Shown piece by piece: positions 47,773 through 57,002 of a DNA stretch of 64,000 nucleotides. Within the stretch, counting starts at the first letter, position 1. Each line of letters starts with the position of its first letter. The translations under genes and the position numbers were made by a program. Below the pieces are notes generated by a model that saw only the letters and a program-made list of their open reading frames with translations, made no database searches and was not told the origin of the DNA. The stretch spans positions 1 through 64,000 of the forward strand of contig JAPYUT010000003.1 in assembly GCA_029940475.1 (NCBI GenBank). The letters run 5' to 3'. This DNA is from Verrucomicrobiales bacterium (GTDB lineage: Bacteria > Verrucomicrobiota > Verrucomicrobiia > Verrucomicrobiales > DEV007).

Positions 47773-49176
47773 ATGCAACCAACTGGACCGGAGAGAATGA
47801 TTCTTCCGCCTGAGATAACCAGAAGGAAAATCCTGGGTGCCAGCCTCGGTTGCCTGGGGTATTCACTGGCCGATTTCATGCAGTTGCGCGGTATTGCCGC
47901 CGGCTTACCGGAGACCCGGTCCGGTGGACGTGCCAAGTCGTGTATTGTTTTGTTTGCCTGGGGCGGGATGAGCCATCTCGACACCTGGGATCCGAAACCG
48001 GATGGGCCGCGCGAGATTCGCGGGGAGTTTGACACGATTGCCACAGCCACTGCCGGCGTCCGCGTGGGAGAACACATGCCGTATCTGGCAAAGCAGACCG
48101 AACGGCTGGCAATTGTCCGCTCCATGCACCATGGCAGTGCCGCTCACGGCAAGGCCATGTACTGGAATTTCACTGGGCATGCTCCACCGCAGGAGGACAC
48201 CGCTGCGAATCTGCCGCCATCCTCCGCGGATTGGCCGTCCTTCCCGGCAGTCATCTCCAAGTTTAAAAATGCTCCACAAGGCTTACCTCCTGCTATCCGG
48301 TTGCCATATCCGCTTGTTGATAACGGCTCCCTGCAGGCCGGGGAGTATGGCGGGTGGTTGGGTGGCAGTTATACACCGATTGTCATCCGCACACCGAAGG
48401 GGAAAGAATTTGGTGGTGTTTCCCGCGATCTTGGTGCTTCCAGGATAGATCCGAAAGAGGCCATTAACCGTAAAAAACTCAGCTCAAGGCTTGGCCTTCT
48501 GGGGCACCTTGACCGCTTTGGCGGCGTTGGCGCAGCGCTGGATGACTTGTCACATTTTAGAGGGCTTGCTGCAGACATGTTAATGAGTCCAGTGGTGCGC
48601 CGGGCCTTTGATCTTGATCTTGAGCCCCCCGCAGTCAGGGCCAAGTTCGGTGATCACATTTGCGGCCAGAGCATATTGCTTGCCCGACGTCTGGCAGAGG
48701 CGGGTGTGCCCATCGTGACGGTTGCCTGTGCTGCCGGCGACCTTAACGGTTCCGTGGGTGACCACTGGGATACACATAAAGACAATTTCAACAGGCTCAA
48801 GAAGACCATGCTTCCCGCCTTCGACAGGCCTGCCGCCGCCCTGCTTGATGACCTCAGTGAACGCGGCATGCTGGACGAAACCCTGGTTGTGTTTCTTACC
48901 GAGTTTGGTCGCACGCCCAAGATTAATGGTGGAGCGGGTCGCGATCATTTTCCGAATTGTTATTCCATAGCCCTGGCCGGCGGCGGAATCCGGGGTGGGC
49001 AGGTATACGGGACATCGGACAGGTCCGGTGCTGAGCCGGCCGAGAACGGGTGCACCCCGGCAGACCTGCACGCGACTATTTTTGAGGCACTGGGCTTGCC
49101 TCACAAGGCGACCATTACCGATCGACTGGGCCGGCCCTTTCCGATCAGTGACGGCAGCCCACTGCCGTTAACCTAG
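47773..49176 (+). CDS. DUF1501 secreted protein
   Basis: A 467-residue protein from the ATG at 47773 (an ATG at 47767 is an alternative). The N-terminus has a Tat-like twin-arginine RRKILGASLGCLGYSLADF. The DUF1501 core follows with CIVLFAWGGMSHLDTWDPKP, GEHMPYLA, SMHHGSAAHGKAMYW and the C-terminal VVFLTEFGRTPKINGGAGRDHF. These proteins are related to the alkaline-phosphatase/sulfatase fold and are abundant in Planctomycetes and Verrucomicrobiota; their function is unsettled. They are often paired with DUF1549/cytochrome-type proteins, but none is adjacent here. Confidence 0.92.
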   Translation: MQPTGPERMILPPEITRRKILGASLGCLGYSLADFMQLRGIAAGLPETRSGGRAKSCIVLFAWGGMSHLDTWDPKPDGPREIRGEFDTIATATAGVRVGEHMPYLAKQTERLAIVRSMHHGSAAHGKAMYWNFTGHAPPQEDTAANLPPSSADWPSFPAVISKFKNAPQGLPPAIRLPYPLVDNGSLQAGEYGGWLGGSYTPIVIRTPKGKEFGGVSRDLGASRIDPKEAINRKKLSSRLGLLGHLDRFGGVGAALDDLSHFRGLAADMLMSPVVRRAFDLDLEPPAVRAKFGDHICGQSILLARRLAEAGVPIVTVACAAGDLNGSVGDHWDTHKDNFNRLKKTMLPAFDRPAAALLDDLSERGMLDETLVVFLTEFGRTPKINGGAGRDHFPNCYSIALAGGGIRGGQVYGTSDRSGAEPAENGCTPADLHATIFEALGLPHKATITDRLGRPFPISDGSPLPLT

Positions 49177-49277
49177 CCGGTTTACCGAAAAATATGTTGA
49201 ATTACCTTCCGGAAATTTATTCTAAACCAGTGCATTCGCGGCAGAAAACGGGACCGGCATGCTTGAAGGGGGTATTG

Positions 49278-50759
49278 ATGTGCAGGTTCCTTGTTGTTGC
49301 AGTGGTGGCTGCATTGAGTGGGATTTCCCCGGCTGATACTGAGATTAGCGGCGGCCGGTTTGGCAGTGGAACAACCTGGGAAAACCCGTGGTGGGTCGTC
49401 GATAGCGGCAAGCCCGGGCCAACGGTACTTGTAGTCGGCGGGATGCACGGCAACGAACCGGCTGGATCCCGGGCGGCTGAGCAGATCAGGCGGTGGCCGA
49501 TTGTCCGCGGTAAGCTTCTTGTATTGCCGCAAGTCAACCGGCTCGGCCTTGCTGCAAATATCCGCTGGGCTCCCGATTATCGCAACGACAGGGAAAAGAG
49601 GGACCTGAACCGTAATTTTCCACAGGGAAAAGGAATGAAGCCATTGACTCCGCTCTGCCAGGCGGTCTGGGAGTTCATCAGCAAGCGGCATCCGGACTGG
49701 GTGTTTGATTTGCACGAGGGCTTCGATTTCCATCACCTCAACCCGAAGTCTGTCGGGTCAAGCATCATTACCTTTCCTGAAGGGGCAGCAGTTGCCCGAA
49801 TCATGCTTGATGCGGTCAATGCCGGGATTGATCCGCGGCGGCAGTTCGACTTGTTGGCGAAATCCGGTCCGGTGAACGGCAGCCTGGCAAGGGCATGCGG
49901 CAAACTGCTCGGTGCGAAAAGTTTCATCCTTGAAACAACTTTCAAGGATCAAGCGGTGTCACTGCGCACCCGGCAACATCGAAGAATGGTTTCCACGGCA
50001 CTGCAGCGTATCGGAATGCTTGATCAGGATTGTACTGATATTCTGGCTCCAGTCGCAAAAGACGGCCTGGTGCGTGTCGCGGTTTTTGATGCGGCGGGAG
50101 CCAACGAGGGGAAGGTGTTGAAGGTTCTCGATGACCGGAGCGACTTGTTCGCCTGCCACGTAGGCCCGGAAGACATGATAGAGAAGGTGTTGCAGCAATT
50201 TGATGCCCTTGTCTTCCCGGGTGGCTCAGGCAGTAAGCAGGGTGAGGCGATAGGAGCAAAGGGACGCGAGAACGTGCGGCAGTTCGTGCGTGGCGGCGGG
50301 GGAATTGTTGGTATTTGCGCGGGCGCCTTCCTTTGCACATCCCATTACAAATGGTCGTTGCACCTGATGAACGCCTCCGTGTTCAACAAGATGGTCGAGG
50401 TGGAAGGCAAGGGGCGAAAGTCAATGTGGTATCGTGGTAAACCGGCAGACGTTGATGTGGAGGTTGCGGGTGAGGGCGTGGCGGTGCTTGGCCTTGAGGG
50501 GCTCCACTCAATCCGCTATCATAACGGACCGATTCTTTCTCCGGGCAATGCCCTATCTGCACCGGCTTACAGGTCCCTCGCCTTTTTTCGCAGCGAAAAC
50601 GGTATTTACGAGGAGCAGAAAGGCACCATGGTCGGGGCGCCGGCTGTCGTTGCCTCGGATTTCGGGAAGGGCAGGGTGCTGGCAATCAGTCCCCATTTCG
50701 AGTCAACCAAGGGCAGGGAAATAGTCGTCCTGCGGGCCATTGATTTTGTTCGCCGTTAA
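49278..50759 (+). CDS. M14-like deacylase/peptidase fused to amidotransferase-fold domain
   Basis: The ATG at 49278 is favoured: it has AAGGGGG six bases upstream and begins a signal peptide (MCRFLVVAVVAALSGIS). Residues about 30-280 are a succinylglutamate desuccinylase/aspartoacylase-type M14 domain with zinc motifs GGMHGNEPAGS and FDLHEGFDFH, DLNRNFPQGKG and Glu in ETTFKD. Residues about 285-490 are a BPL_N/class I glutamine amidotransferase-like fold with FPGGSGSKQGE and the Cys nucleophile in GICAGAFL. The enzyme is exported, so amide/peptide hydrolysis of extracellular substrate is more likely than arginine catabolism. It follows the DUF1501 gene by 101 bases. Confidence 0.85.
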   Translation: MCRFLVVAVVAALSGISPADTEISGGRFGSGTTWENPWWVVDSGKPGPTVLVVGGMHGNEPAGSRAAEQIRRWPIVRGKLLVLPQVNRLGLAANIRWAPDYRNDREKRDLNRNFPQGKGMKPLTPLCQAVWEFISKRHPDWVFDLHEGFDFHHLNPKSVGSSIITFPEGAAVARIMLDAVNAGIDPRRQFDLLAKSGPVNGSLARACGKLLGAKSFILETTFKDQAVSLRTRQHRRMVSTALQRIGMLDQDCTDILAPVAKDGLVRVAVFDAAGANEGKVLKVLDDRSDLFACHVGPEDMIEKVLQQFDALVFPGGSGSKQGEAIGAKGRENVRQFVRGGGGIVGICAGAFLCTSHYKWSLHLMNASVFNKMVEVEGKGRKSMWYRGKPADVDVEVAGEGVAVLGLEGLHSIRYHNGPILSPGNALSAPAYRSLAFFRSENGIYEEQKGTMVGAPAVVASDFGKGRVLAISPHFESTKGREIVVLRAIDFVRR

Positions 50760-50829
50760 CGGGAATGAATATTGGCGGCGAAGGCTCGCGTCCCGTGTGG
50801 CAGTTGTGCCGTGACAAGCCTGCAGGATT

Positions 50830-53800
50830 CTACGGGATGTCTGCGGAGTAACTCACGACCTCGCCGGTCTCGGTGGTCCAGTAAAGACGGTTACCTGCGG
50901 CAGCGAGACTGTCCCAGACGGGAAGGTCACCGATTTTGTATTCAGCCAGCAGTGAGCCGTCTTCCCGGTTAATCACACGAAGGATACCGCCTTGCCCGCC
51001 TGCAAGGGCGGCATCCTGCTCGGCGAGTATCTTGTGCACCCCGGGATCCCGTTCGGTCAGGCGCCGGAAGGTTTCCTCCTCATCCATCAAGTCCGGAGGG
51101 CCGGCAATGAACAGGGCATCGCCACTGAGCAGCATGGAGCGCACGAAGAGCGGTGTTTCCTGGGTCCATTTGTGGACCACATGGTAACCGCCTATGCCCT
51201 TGTTCTTGGCGGGCTTACCGGTGAAGCGCATGGCGTTGCCGGCCTTGCCCTTGGCGGGTTGGGCACCCTCCACCGTGCCATGGTTGTTGCCGCCGGAGAA
51301 ATCACGTCCATGTCCACGGTCAAAGGAACAGGCCAATACCAGGGCGTCGCGGTCGGCTGGAGGTGCACCGGGTTTGCCGGCGGTGTTGCTGATTTCCTCA
51401 GCGGACAGTGCGCGGTGGAAGATACGAACTTCATCAATTGAGCCGGAAAAGCCGAAGGGGGCAGTGTATTCGCCGACTGCGCTCAGTGCATCAGCTCCGA
51501 CCTGGAGTCCCTGTTTTGGATTGTCAGTAATAAGGGATCCTGAGGTAGCCGTGGCGACCTGATCGCCGTTTAGATAAAGGTGCATTTCACCTTTTTTACT
51601 GAGGACCCCGGTGACGTGTGACCATGTCTTGGGCGGTGTGCGCTTGGGAGAGACTGCCTGCGTGAGTTCATTGTTCGCGCGCACAGCGAAGTGCAGCTTG
51701 CCTTTGTTCAGGTAGAGGGCGTAACCGTTTTGCGGGCCACCGTGTGCAATGATTGTGCCGTTGGGCTTGCCGGGGTTTATCCAGGCTTCAATTGTCAGTG
51801 CGCTGTTTGTTGGGTTCAGGCTGGCGCTGATTTTGTAATCAATGGCAGTGGTTCCAACACCCTTGGGCGCAGCCGGCTGGCTGGGCACCTCGGCAGCTTG
51901 TTTGGGTGCACAGAAGAGCTGGTGTTCCAGGGTGGTTGTCCACCGGTAGTATTCCGGCTTGCGGCCGAAGCCGAAGATGTTGTCGTTGTCGAACACCAGG
52001 ATCCTGCCTGAGGGTGCGAATTTACCTGCCTGGTGGTAACCGTTGTGGCCGCCGGCGAAACTGCGCCCGTAAACCCAGTAGCTGCGGTGGAACCACGAGC
52101 CGTCGAGAAAACCGGTGGGCGAGAACAGGTGGGCCTCGGCACCGCGTTGCACCGAACCCTGCTTTGCGGCATCGCCGGAGTGCGGCCCGAGGAAAATACG
52201 CTTGCCGCTGCGCTCGAACTGTTGTGAACGCATGTAGATATACTCACCCTTGACGGAGAGGATGTCGGGCAGCCCGACCGGCATCTGCAGGGTTTGCAGC
52301 TGATCCTGTAAATCCTTGCCGGTTTCAGGATTGCGGTCATTGAGTACAACCTCGGTGAGTTTCTTGCCGGATTTAACATCAATTTTAAAGAAACGCAGCC
52401 CGCCATCCAGGAAGTAGGAACGGCCGGCGACAAAATAGGCGATACCCTCCTCCACGAGCACCGTGCCGTGCACCGGCCAGACGGATTCGAGCTGTTCCAT
52501 GGCCATCAGGCGCCTGTCGCGCGGTGCTGCACGGAAGCGCCAGATCAATGACCCGTCATCAGCGCGCAGGCAGTAGACCCAGCCATCGGCGGATCCGAAG
52601 ATGGCACGACCGTCGGCAATGGTGGGCGGTGAGTCGATGCGTCCACCCGTGGTGTATTTCCAAACAGGCTTGCCGCTTTGCTGATCAAGGGCGTGCAGGG
52701 TATGGGCATCGATCCGGGCGACGTAGACTTTTCCCCCGGCGATACTCAGGGCACTGAGAGAGCCGCCGAGTTTCATATTCCATGCAGGTTTCAGTTTTTC
52801 TGAAACAATGGAGGTGCTCTTACCGCTGCGGGCATTGTTGCCGCGGTAAGTTGGCCAGTCTCCGGCAAGGGGTTTTGCGGTGATCTTTGCGTTGTAGGCA
52901 GGCCCTTTTTCCAGGCGTCCTTCAGCAGGGATTGTGGCCGGCAGATTCCGGGTTATTGACGCGGGGGCCAGTGCATTAAGGCCATACATCTTGGCTTCCG
53001 GGTAGCATGCGCAATTGTGGGGTGGTGAGTAGAGCAGGCCGTTACACGGCATGCTGCCGTAGAGACATCCACCGCGTACCCAGTGGTGAATTTCCCAGCT
53101 TTTCTCCTTGGGGTTGACAAACTCGATACCGGTGCGTGATGGCAGGAGAAACTTGTCGGTGGCCTTGGCAATGTAGCAGCGGTGATGAAACCAGTAGGTG
53201 TCGACTTCCGGTGCGAACTGGTTTTTTACCTCGCCGGTTAGCGGGTCACGGCCGGTGAACACCCCGGAGTCCCGGCCACTGGTGGTCGGTGCCGACCAGA
53301 GCAGCCCGCCGGAGACGAGCAGGTCCTCCGGTGACTTGTAGCCCCCGCGGGCATGTTCCTCTGACCAGATTTCCCTGCCGGTTTTGCGGTCAAGTGTGGT
53401 TACCAGCCGATCGCCGCCGGCGAACATGACGACATCGCCGTAGGCGACAAGTTTTGGCCCGAAGTTCTGGGCAACGTATGACTTCATTCCCAGTGACTTG
53501 GATTCCCAGAGGACGTTGCCGCTGGTTTGGCCGAGGCCGACAACTTTCTCGCCGTCAAAGTAGTAGATGCTGCGCTCATCACCTGAGAGGGTCAGTGGCG
53601 CGATCTTGGTTTCCCGCTGCCAGAGCCGCTCGCCGGTCTTGGCGTCGAAGGCCATTATCTTGCGTGGCTGCTTGTTCCAGTGGAATTCTTTGTCAACGCG
53701 CGCCTGGTCGCCGACGTTGAGTTTTGGGGCGAAGCGCGAGGTTTCCATCTCGCCCTTGTTAACCAGCAGGTAGACCACCCCGTTGGTGTGGATGACTTCC

Positions 53801-54720
53801 TCGGTTCCCTCGCTGTCCGCGAAGGTGTTGAGGGTTTTTCCGGTGGCGGCATCAAGGGTCACCACCGGGGCATTGTAGCCAAGTGTGACAAACACCCTGT
53901 CCCCCTCGGCTACAAGGCGCCGTGCGAGATGCGTGGGGCCGCTTTTAAGCGGCCACAGGTGGTTTTGCCAGTCCGGGATATTCCGTTTCCAGAGCACGGT
54001 GCCGTTGAATGCATCGCGGGCGATTAATTGCCATTTCGCCGGCAATTGGATCGATATACGGGAACCCTCATCCATGATGTAGAACAAGCGGCCATTGGCC
54101 GAGACCATGGCACTGGTGCTGGCCATGCGGTCATGGTGACGTGACCAGCGCGGGTTGCCGATCCACTGCAGGTGTCGAGGGGGGCCGACGACATCATCCT
54201 TGGCTACCGCATTACCGGTGGCGCTGTGCAGGTAGTGTGTCCATTCGTCAATATTATCAGGGCGCGGTTTGTGTGTCTTCTCCCACCCGTTGTCTGCGCC
54301 CTTGATAAAGGCGATACCATCGGGAACCAGCACGCGCAGGATTTCATTGATGGGAATGCCCTCCGCAGTGGCATTTTCGCAGACCAGAAGGTTTACCAGG
54401 TTATCGGTGTAAGGCAGGGACTTGCCGCTTAAATAATCGGCGGATACCTCACCGTAGACACCGAGTGCATGGATGTGTTTGCGTGCTGAGCTTACGTTTC
54501 CGGCATCCCGGTCGATGCCCTGTACCTGGTAGCTGTCATTGATCCTGAGGGCAGCAGTCAGTTTACCGTCTCCACAACCGAGATGCACAATGAAACCACC
54601 CTTGATGCCCGATTGCTCAATGATGGTGAGAGCGGTCTGTTCAGGGCTTGCTGCCTGGATACCGGCAGCCATCGGCAGGAGTAGCGTTAGAAAAAGATTA
54701 CAAGCTTTCATGGCAGGCAT
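50830..54720 (-). CDS. Secreted methyltransferase-like/PQQ-propeller/LamG giant protein
   Basis: A protein of about 1296 residues from the ATG at 54720 (54711 is equally possible) with signal peptide (NLFLTLLLPMAAG). Residues about 30-150 carry a Rossmann-type SAM methyltransferase fold with FIVHLGCGDGKLTAAL, VQGIDRDAGNV and LRVLVPDGIAFI. Residues about 160-950 form PQQ-like beta-propeller blades (NGTVLWKRNIPDW, TGKTLNTF, AKTGERLWQRET, GKPVWKYTTGG, DGSLIWRFR). A LamG/concanavalin-like domain follows (ALTIEAWINPGKP, GSIDEVRIFHRALSAEEI), then a last propeller-like end. Surface-exposed; function unknown. It follows the DUF1287 gene by about 115 bases. Confidence 0.86.
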   Translation of the reverse strand: MPAMKACNLFLTLLLPMAAGIQAASPEQTALTIIEQSGIKGGFIVHLGCGDGKLTAALRINDSYQVQGIDRDAGNVSSARKHIHALGVYGEVSADYLSGKSLPYTDNLVNLLVCENATAEGIPINEILRVLVPDGIAFIKGADNGWEKTHKPRPDNIDEWTHYLHSATGNAVAKDDVVGPPRHLQWIGNPRWSRHHDRMASTSAMVSANGRLFYIMDEGSRISIQLPAKWQLIARDAFNGTVLWKRNIPDWQNHLWPLKSGPTHLARRLVAEGDRVFVTLGYNAPVVTLDAATGKTLNTFADSEGTEEVIHTNGVVYLLVNKGEMETSRFAPKLNVGDQARVDKEFHWNKQPRKIMAFDAKTGERLWQRETKIAPLTLSGDERSIYYFDGEKVVGLGQTSGNVLWESKSLGMKSYVAQNFGPKLVAYGDVVMFAGGDRLVTTLDRKTGREIWSEEHARGGYKSPEDLLVSGGLLWSAPTTSGRDSGVFTGRDPLTGEVKNQFAPEVDTYWFHHRCYIAKATDKFLLPSRTGIEFVNPKEKSWEIHHWVRGGCLYGSMPCNGLLYSPPHNCACYPEAKMYGLNALAPASITRNLPATIPAEGRLEKGPAYNAKITAKPLAGDWPTYRGNNARSGKSTSIVSEKLKPAWNMKLGGSLSALSIAGGKVYVARIDAHTLHALDQQSGKPVWKYTTGGRIDSPPTIADGRAIFGSADGWVYCLRADDGSLIWRFRAAPRDRRLMAMEQLESVWPVHGTVLVEEGIAYFVAGRSYFLDGGLRFFKIDVKSGKKLTEVVLNDRNPETGKDLQDQLQTLQMPVGLPDILSVKGEYIYMRSQQFERSGKRIFLGPHSGDAAKQGSVQRGAEAHLFSPTGFLDGSWFHRSYWVYGRSFAGGHNGYHQAGKFAPSGRILVFDNDNIFGFGRKPEYYRWTTTLEHQLFCAPKQAAEVPSQPAAPKGVGTTAIDYKISASLNPTNSALTIEAWINPGKPNGTIIAHGGPQNGYALYLNKGKLHFAVRANNELTQAVSPKRTPPKTWSHVTGVLSKKGEMHLYLNGDQVATATSGSLITDNPKQGLQVGADALSAVGEYTAPFGFSGSIDEVRIFHRALSAEEISNTAGKPGAPPADRDALVLACSFDRGHGRDFSGGNNHGTVEGAQPAKGKAGNAMRFTGKPAKNKGIGGYHVVHKWTQETPLFVRSMLLSGDALFIAGPPDLMDEEETFRRLTERDPGVHKILAEQDAALAGGQGGILRVINREDGSLLAEYKIGDLPVWDSLAAAGNRLYWTTETGEVVSYSADIP

Positions 54721-54834
54721 CGTTTCACGATTCGTGCCATGAAGCAAGGTCGACTGCAGAAATGGACAACCAGGGGGTAATAACAGGTGATTGAGCGGTT
54801 AATGCGGGGGGGAAGAAGGAGTCCCCCGGTTTGT

Positions 54835-55419
54835 TTACTTGATGCGGAAGTGACCGTAGATGGGATACGTGAACAGCGTGTCTTCCTCGCGAGTACCTCG
54901 ACCGATGTTGTGAATGACAAGCGGAACACCCTTTGACGACTTCTTGTCACTGACGATCATGATGTGTGGAAGGTGTCCCGCAACCCTGCAGATGACCAGA
55001 TCTCCGGGTTTGTAATCGTCATTGTTTTTGGTGACGGGAACTTTCCACCCTTTGCGGGTGAAATAGGTTTTAAGGTTTGGAACCCTGCGGTGGTCGATAT
55101 TACGGTCGGTTTTTTTCAGACCCCAATTATCCGGATATTTGGAAAAGTTGTTTCGCATATCCAAGTGCACGAGCTTTTGCAAGTCCATCTCGAGTCCCTT
55201 GCGAAAGGCCCTGATCACGACGTCAGAGCAGACACCGCGATCCGAGGCAACATCCCCCATAGGATATTTGATGGCCTGATAGGAGGGATCGTAGACAAGA
55301 GTGACACCGATTTTGGAGCGAGTAGCATCAATGAGCCTTTGTGGCTTGTTCCTGGAGCCTTGTGCCAGGCTGTGTCCTGCTAGCAGGAAAATGATACAAA
55401 GTGTGCGTAAAAGAGCCAT
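54835..55419 (-). CDS. DUF1287 (YijF-like) secreted protein
   Basis: A 194-residue protein with signal peptide (MALLRTLCIIFLLAGHSLAQ) and the DUF1287 core: YPMGDVASDRGVCSDVVIRAFRKG, split here, DMRNNFSKYPDNWGL, NIDHRRVPNLKTYF, PGDLVICRVAGHLPHIMIVSD and IHNIGRGTREEDTLF. The conserved Cys in GVCSDVV and the His in HLPHIM fit an NlpC/P60-like cysteine peptidase, but this is inference from the pattern. It lies between a sulfatase and the PQQ giant on the same strand. Confidence 0.88.
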   Translation of the reverse strand: MALLRTLCIIFLLAGHSLAQGSRNKPQRLIDATRSKIGVTLVYDPSYQAIKYPMGDVASDRGVCSDVVIRAFRKGLEMDLQKLVHLDMRNNFSKYPDNWGLKKTDRNIDHRRVPNLKTYFTRKGWKVPVTKNNDDYKPGDLVICRVAGHLPHIMIVSDKKSSKGVPLVIHNIGRGTREEDTLFTYPIYGHFRIK

Positions 55420-55457
55420 GCTTTGTATACGTTAACATAGGTTGAGATGTTTCAGGG

Positions 55458-56888
55458 CTATCTGGTAAATTTTATCAACTGCGGGTCCTTGGAGTTGTGC
55501 ATATGCCTGCGCAATTGCTCCTTGAGTTCGGCAATGCGTTTTTTATGAGCGGGCTCGGTGATGAGGTTCTGCAGGGCATCAGGATCCCTTGTGGTGTGAT
55601 AGAGTTCCTCGGGAACACGCTTCGAGTAGAATTCCACCCGGGCGGCAATCCCCGTGTTGGCTTCTGCGGCACTTGTCATTGCCTTCCAGGTGAGGCCACT
55701 GAGGGACTCGTTGCGGAAGCTGGTCTCACCGTCATGCCAGCCGTTCCAGATGTAGCGGAAATCGCGCGTGATGGCCGCGCGCATGGTATAGGCGCGCTTA
55801 CTCGCGATGGTATTGATATGGGCAAAGGCGATGTCGCGTCCGTCCTGTTTTTTACCTTTCAACAGTGGCAGGAATGAACGCCCGTCTGCTCCTTCAAGGG
55901 CGGGTAGCCCGAGGGCGTCGAGAACAGTGGATGCCAGATCAACTCCACCGATGACATGTTCCTTGTCGTGGCTGCCTTCCCTGATCGTCCCGGGCCAACG
56001 CACGATCCATGGCGTGCGGGTGCTGTGGTGCCAGCAGTTGGTCTTGGCATAGGGGAGGGGCATGCCGTGGTCAGAGAGGAACATCACCAGTGTGTTGTCG
56101 CGCATCCCTGCATCATCCAGCGCCTTTAAAACAGCGCCGGTGATGGCATCTGCGCGTTTGACCGAGGTAAAATACTCACTGAGTTCCTGGCGAATGTCGG
56201 GTAAATCGGGAAGGAAGCCGGGCAGTGGGATTTTCGCAGGGTCAAAAGCTATCTTTGTCTCGGGAAAGCCGCCGCCATATTGATGGCTTTTGTTTTTCTT
56301 GTCGCGTTTTTTTGCGTTACTTTCCTGTTTACTGCCGACGAAGGGGCGGTGGGGGTCTTGGGAGTTGGCCATCAGGAAGAAGGGCTTTCCCGCTTTCTTT
56401 GCTGCAGCGAAAAAGGCAGCGGCGCGCTTGCCGAAGAGCTCCGGGGAACGGCCGTTCTTTAGTTCCTTAGCGGCAACAATCTCATTAAATGCTGCCGCAC
56501 GTGAGGGCACGACATGACCGTGCTTGGCCATCAGGCCGGTGTGGTAACCGGCTTCCTTAAGGGCTTCAGGCAGGGTGGGAACACCGGGGTTGATCCGGTC
56601 AAAGCCCAGTGCTCCTGAATTGTGCGGATATCGGCCGGTCATCCACACCGCCCTGCACGGCTGGCAGATGGCAACCGTGACGTGACCATGTTCAAAGCGC
56701 AGCCCCTCGGCGGCCAACCGGTCGATATTCGGGGTAATGCCGGGCAGCGGGCAACCGAATATCCCGGTCGAGTCACAACTCATGTCATCGACGGTAATGA
56801 GCAGGAAATTCGTGACGGCAGTTTTTGCAAGACCCTCACAGGGGAGAGTTAGGAGAATGGATAAGATGAAGGATTTCAGGCTGTTCAT
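55458..56888 (-). CDS. Secreted sulfatase (heparan N-sulfatase-like) with CQPCR motif
   Basis: The start at 56888 (MNSLKSFILSILLTLPCEGLA) gives a signal peptide and the protein is 476 residues; 56945 is an alternative. Metal-binding ITVDDMSCDSTG, HGHVTVAICQPCRAVWMTGRYP, KHGHV and FLSDHGMPLPYAKTNCW are in order. The formylglycine motif is CQPCR: Cys in place of the usual Ser after Pro. The core C-x-P-x-R is kept, so modification by a formylglycine-generating enzyme remains possible. The overall pattern resembles sulfamidase/N-sulfatase types. Lies between ArsS-like and DUF1287 genes on one strand. Confidence 0.9.
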   Translation of the reverse strand: MNSLKSFILSILLTLPCEGLAKTAVTNFLLITVDDMSCDSTGIFGCPLPGITPNIDRLAAEGLRFEHGHVTVAICQPCRAVWMTGRYPHNSGALGFDRINPGVPTLPEALKEAGYHTGLMAKHGHVVPSRAAAFNEIVAAKELKNGRSPELFGKRAAAFFAAAKKAGKPFFLMANSQDPHRPFVGSKQESNAKKRDKKNKSHQYGGGFPETKIAFDPAKIPLPGFLPDLPDIRQELSEYFTSVKRADAITGAVLKALDDAGMRDNTLVMFLSDHGMPLPYAKTNCWHHSTRTPWIVRWPGTIREGSHDKEHVIGGVDLASTVLDALGLPALEGADGRSFLPLLKGKKQDGRDIAFAHINTIASKRAYTMRAAITRDFRYIWNGWHDGETSFRNESLSGLTWKAMTSAAEANTGIAARVEFYSKRVPEELYHTTRDPDALQNLITEPAHKKRIAELKEQLRRHMHNSKDPQLIKFTR

Positions 56889-57002
56889 GGGATGGTGATG
56901 GAAGGGATCAGGTTCGGGAAGATCACGTATTGGCTGAGGATACATGTCCTGTTCAGCGGGAAAAGCAGCTTTTCACCATGGCAGCCTGAATTTTTCCCCT
57001 TT

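Noticed and set aside
50749-50782. TTCGCC/GGCGAA inverted repeat after the M14 fusion gene
   Set aside because: Short stem, long loop and no T-run.
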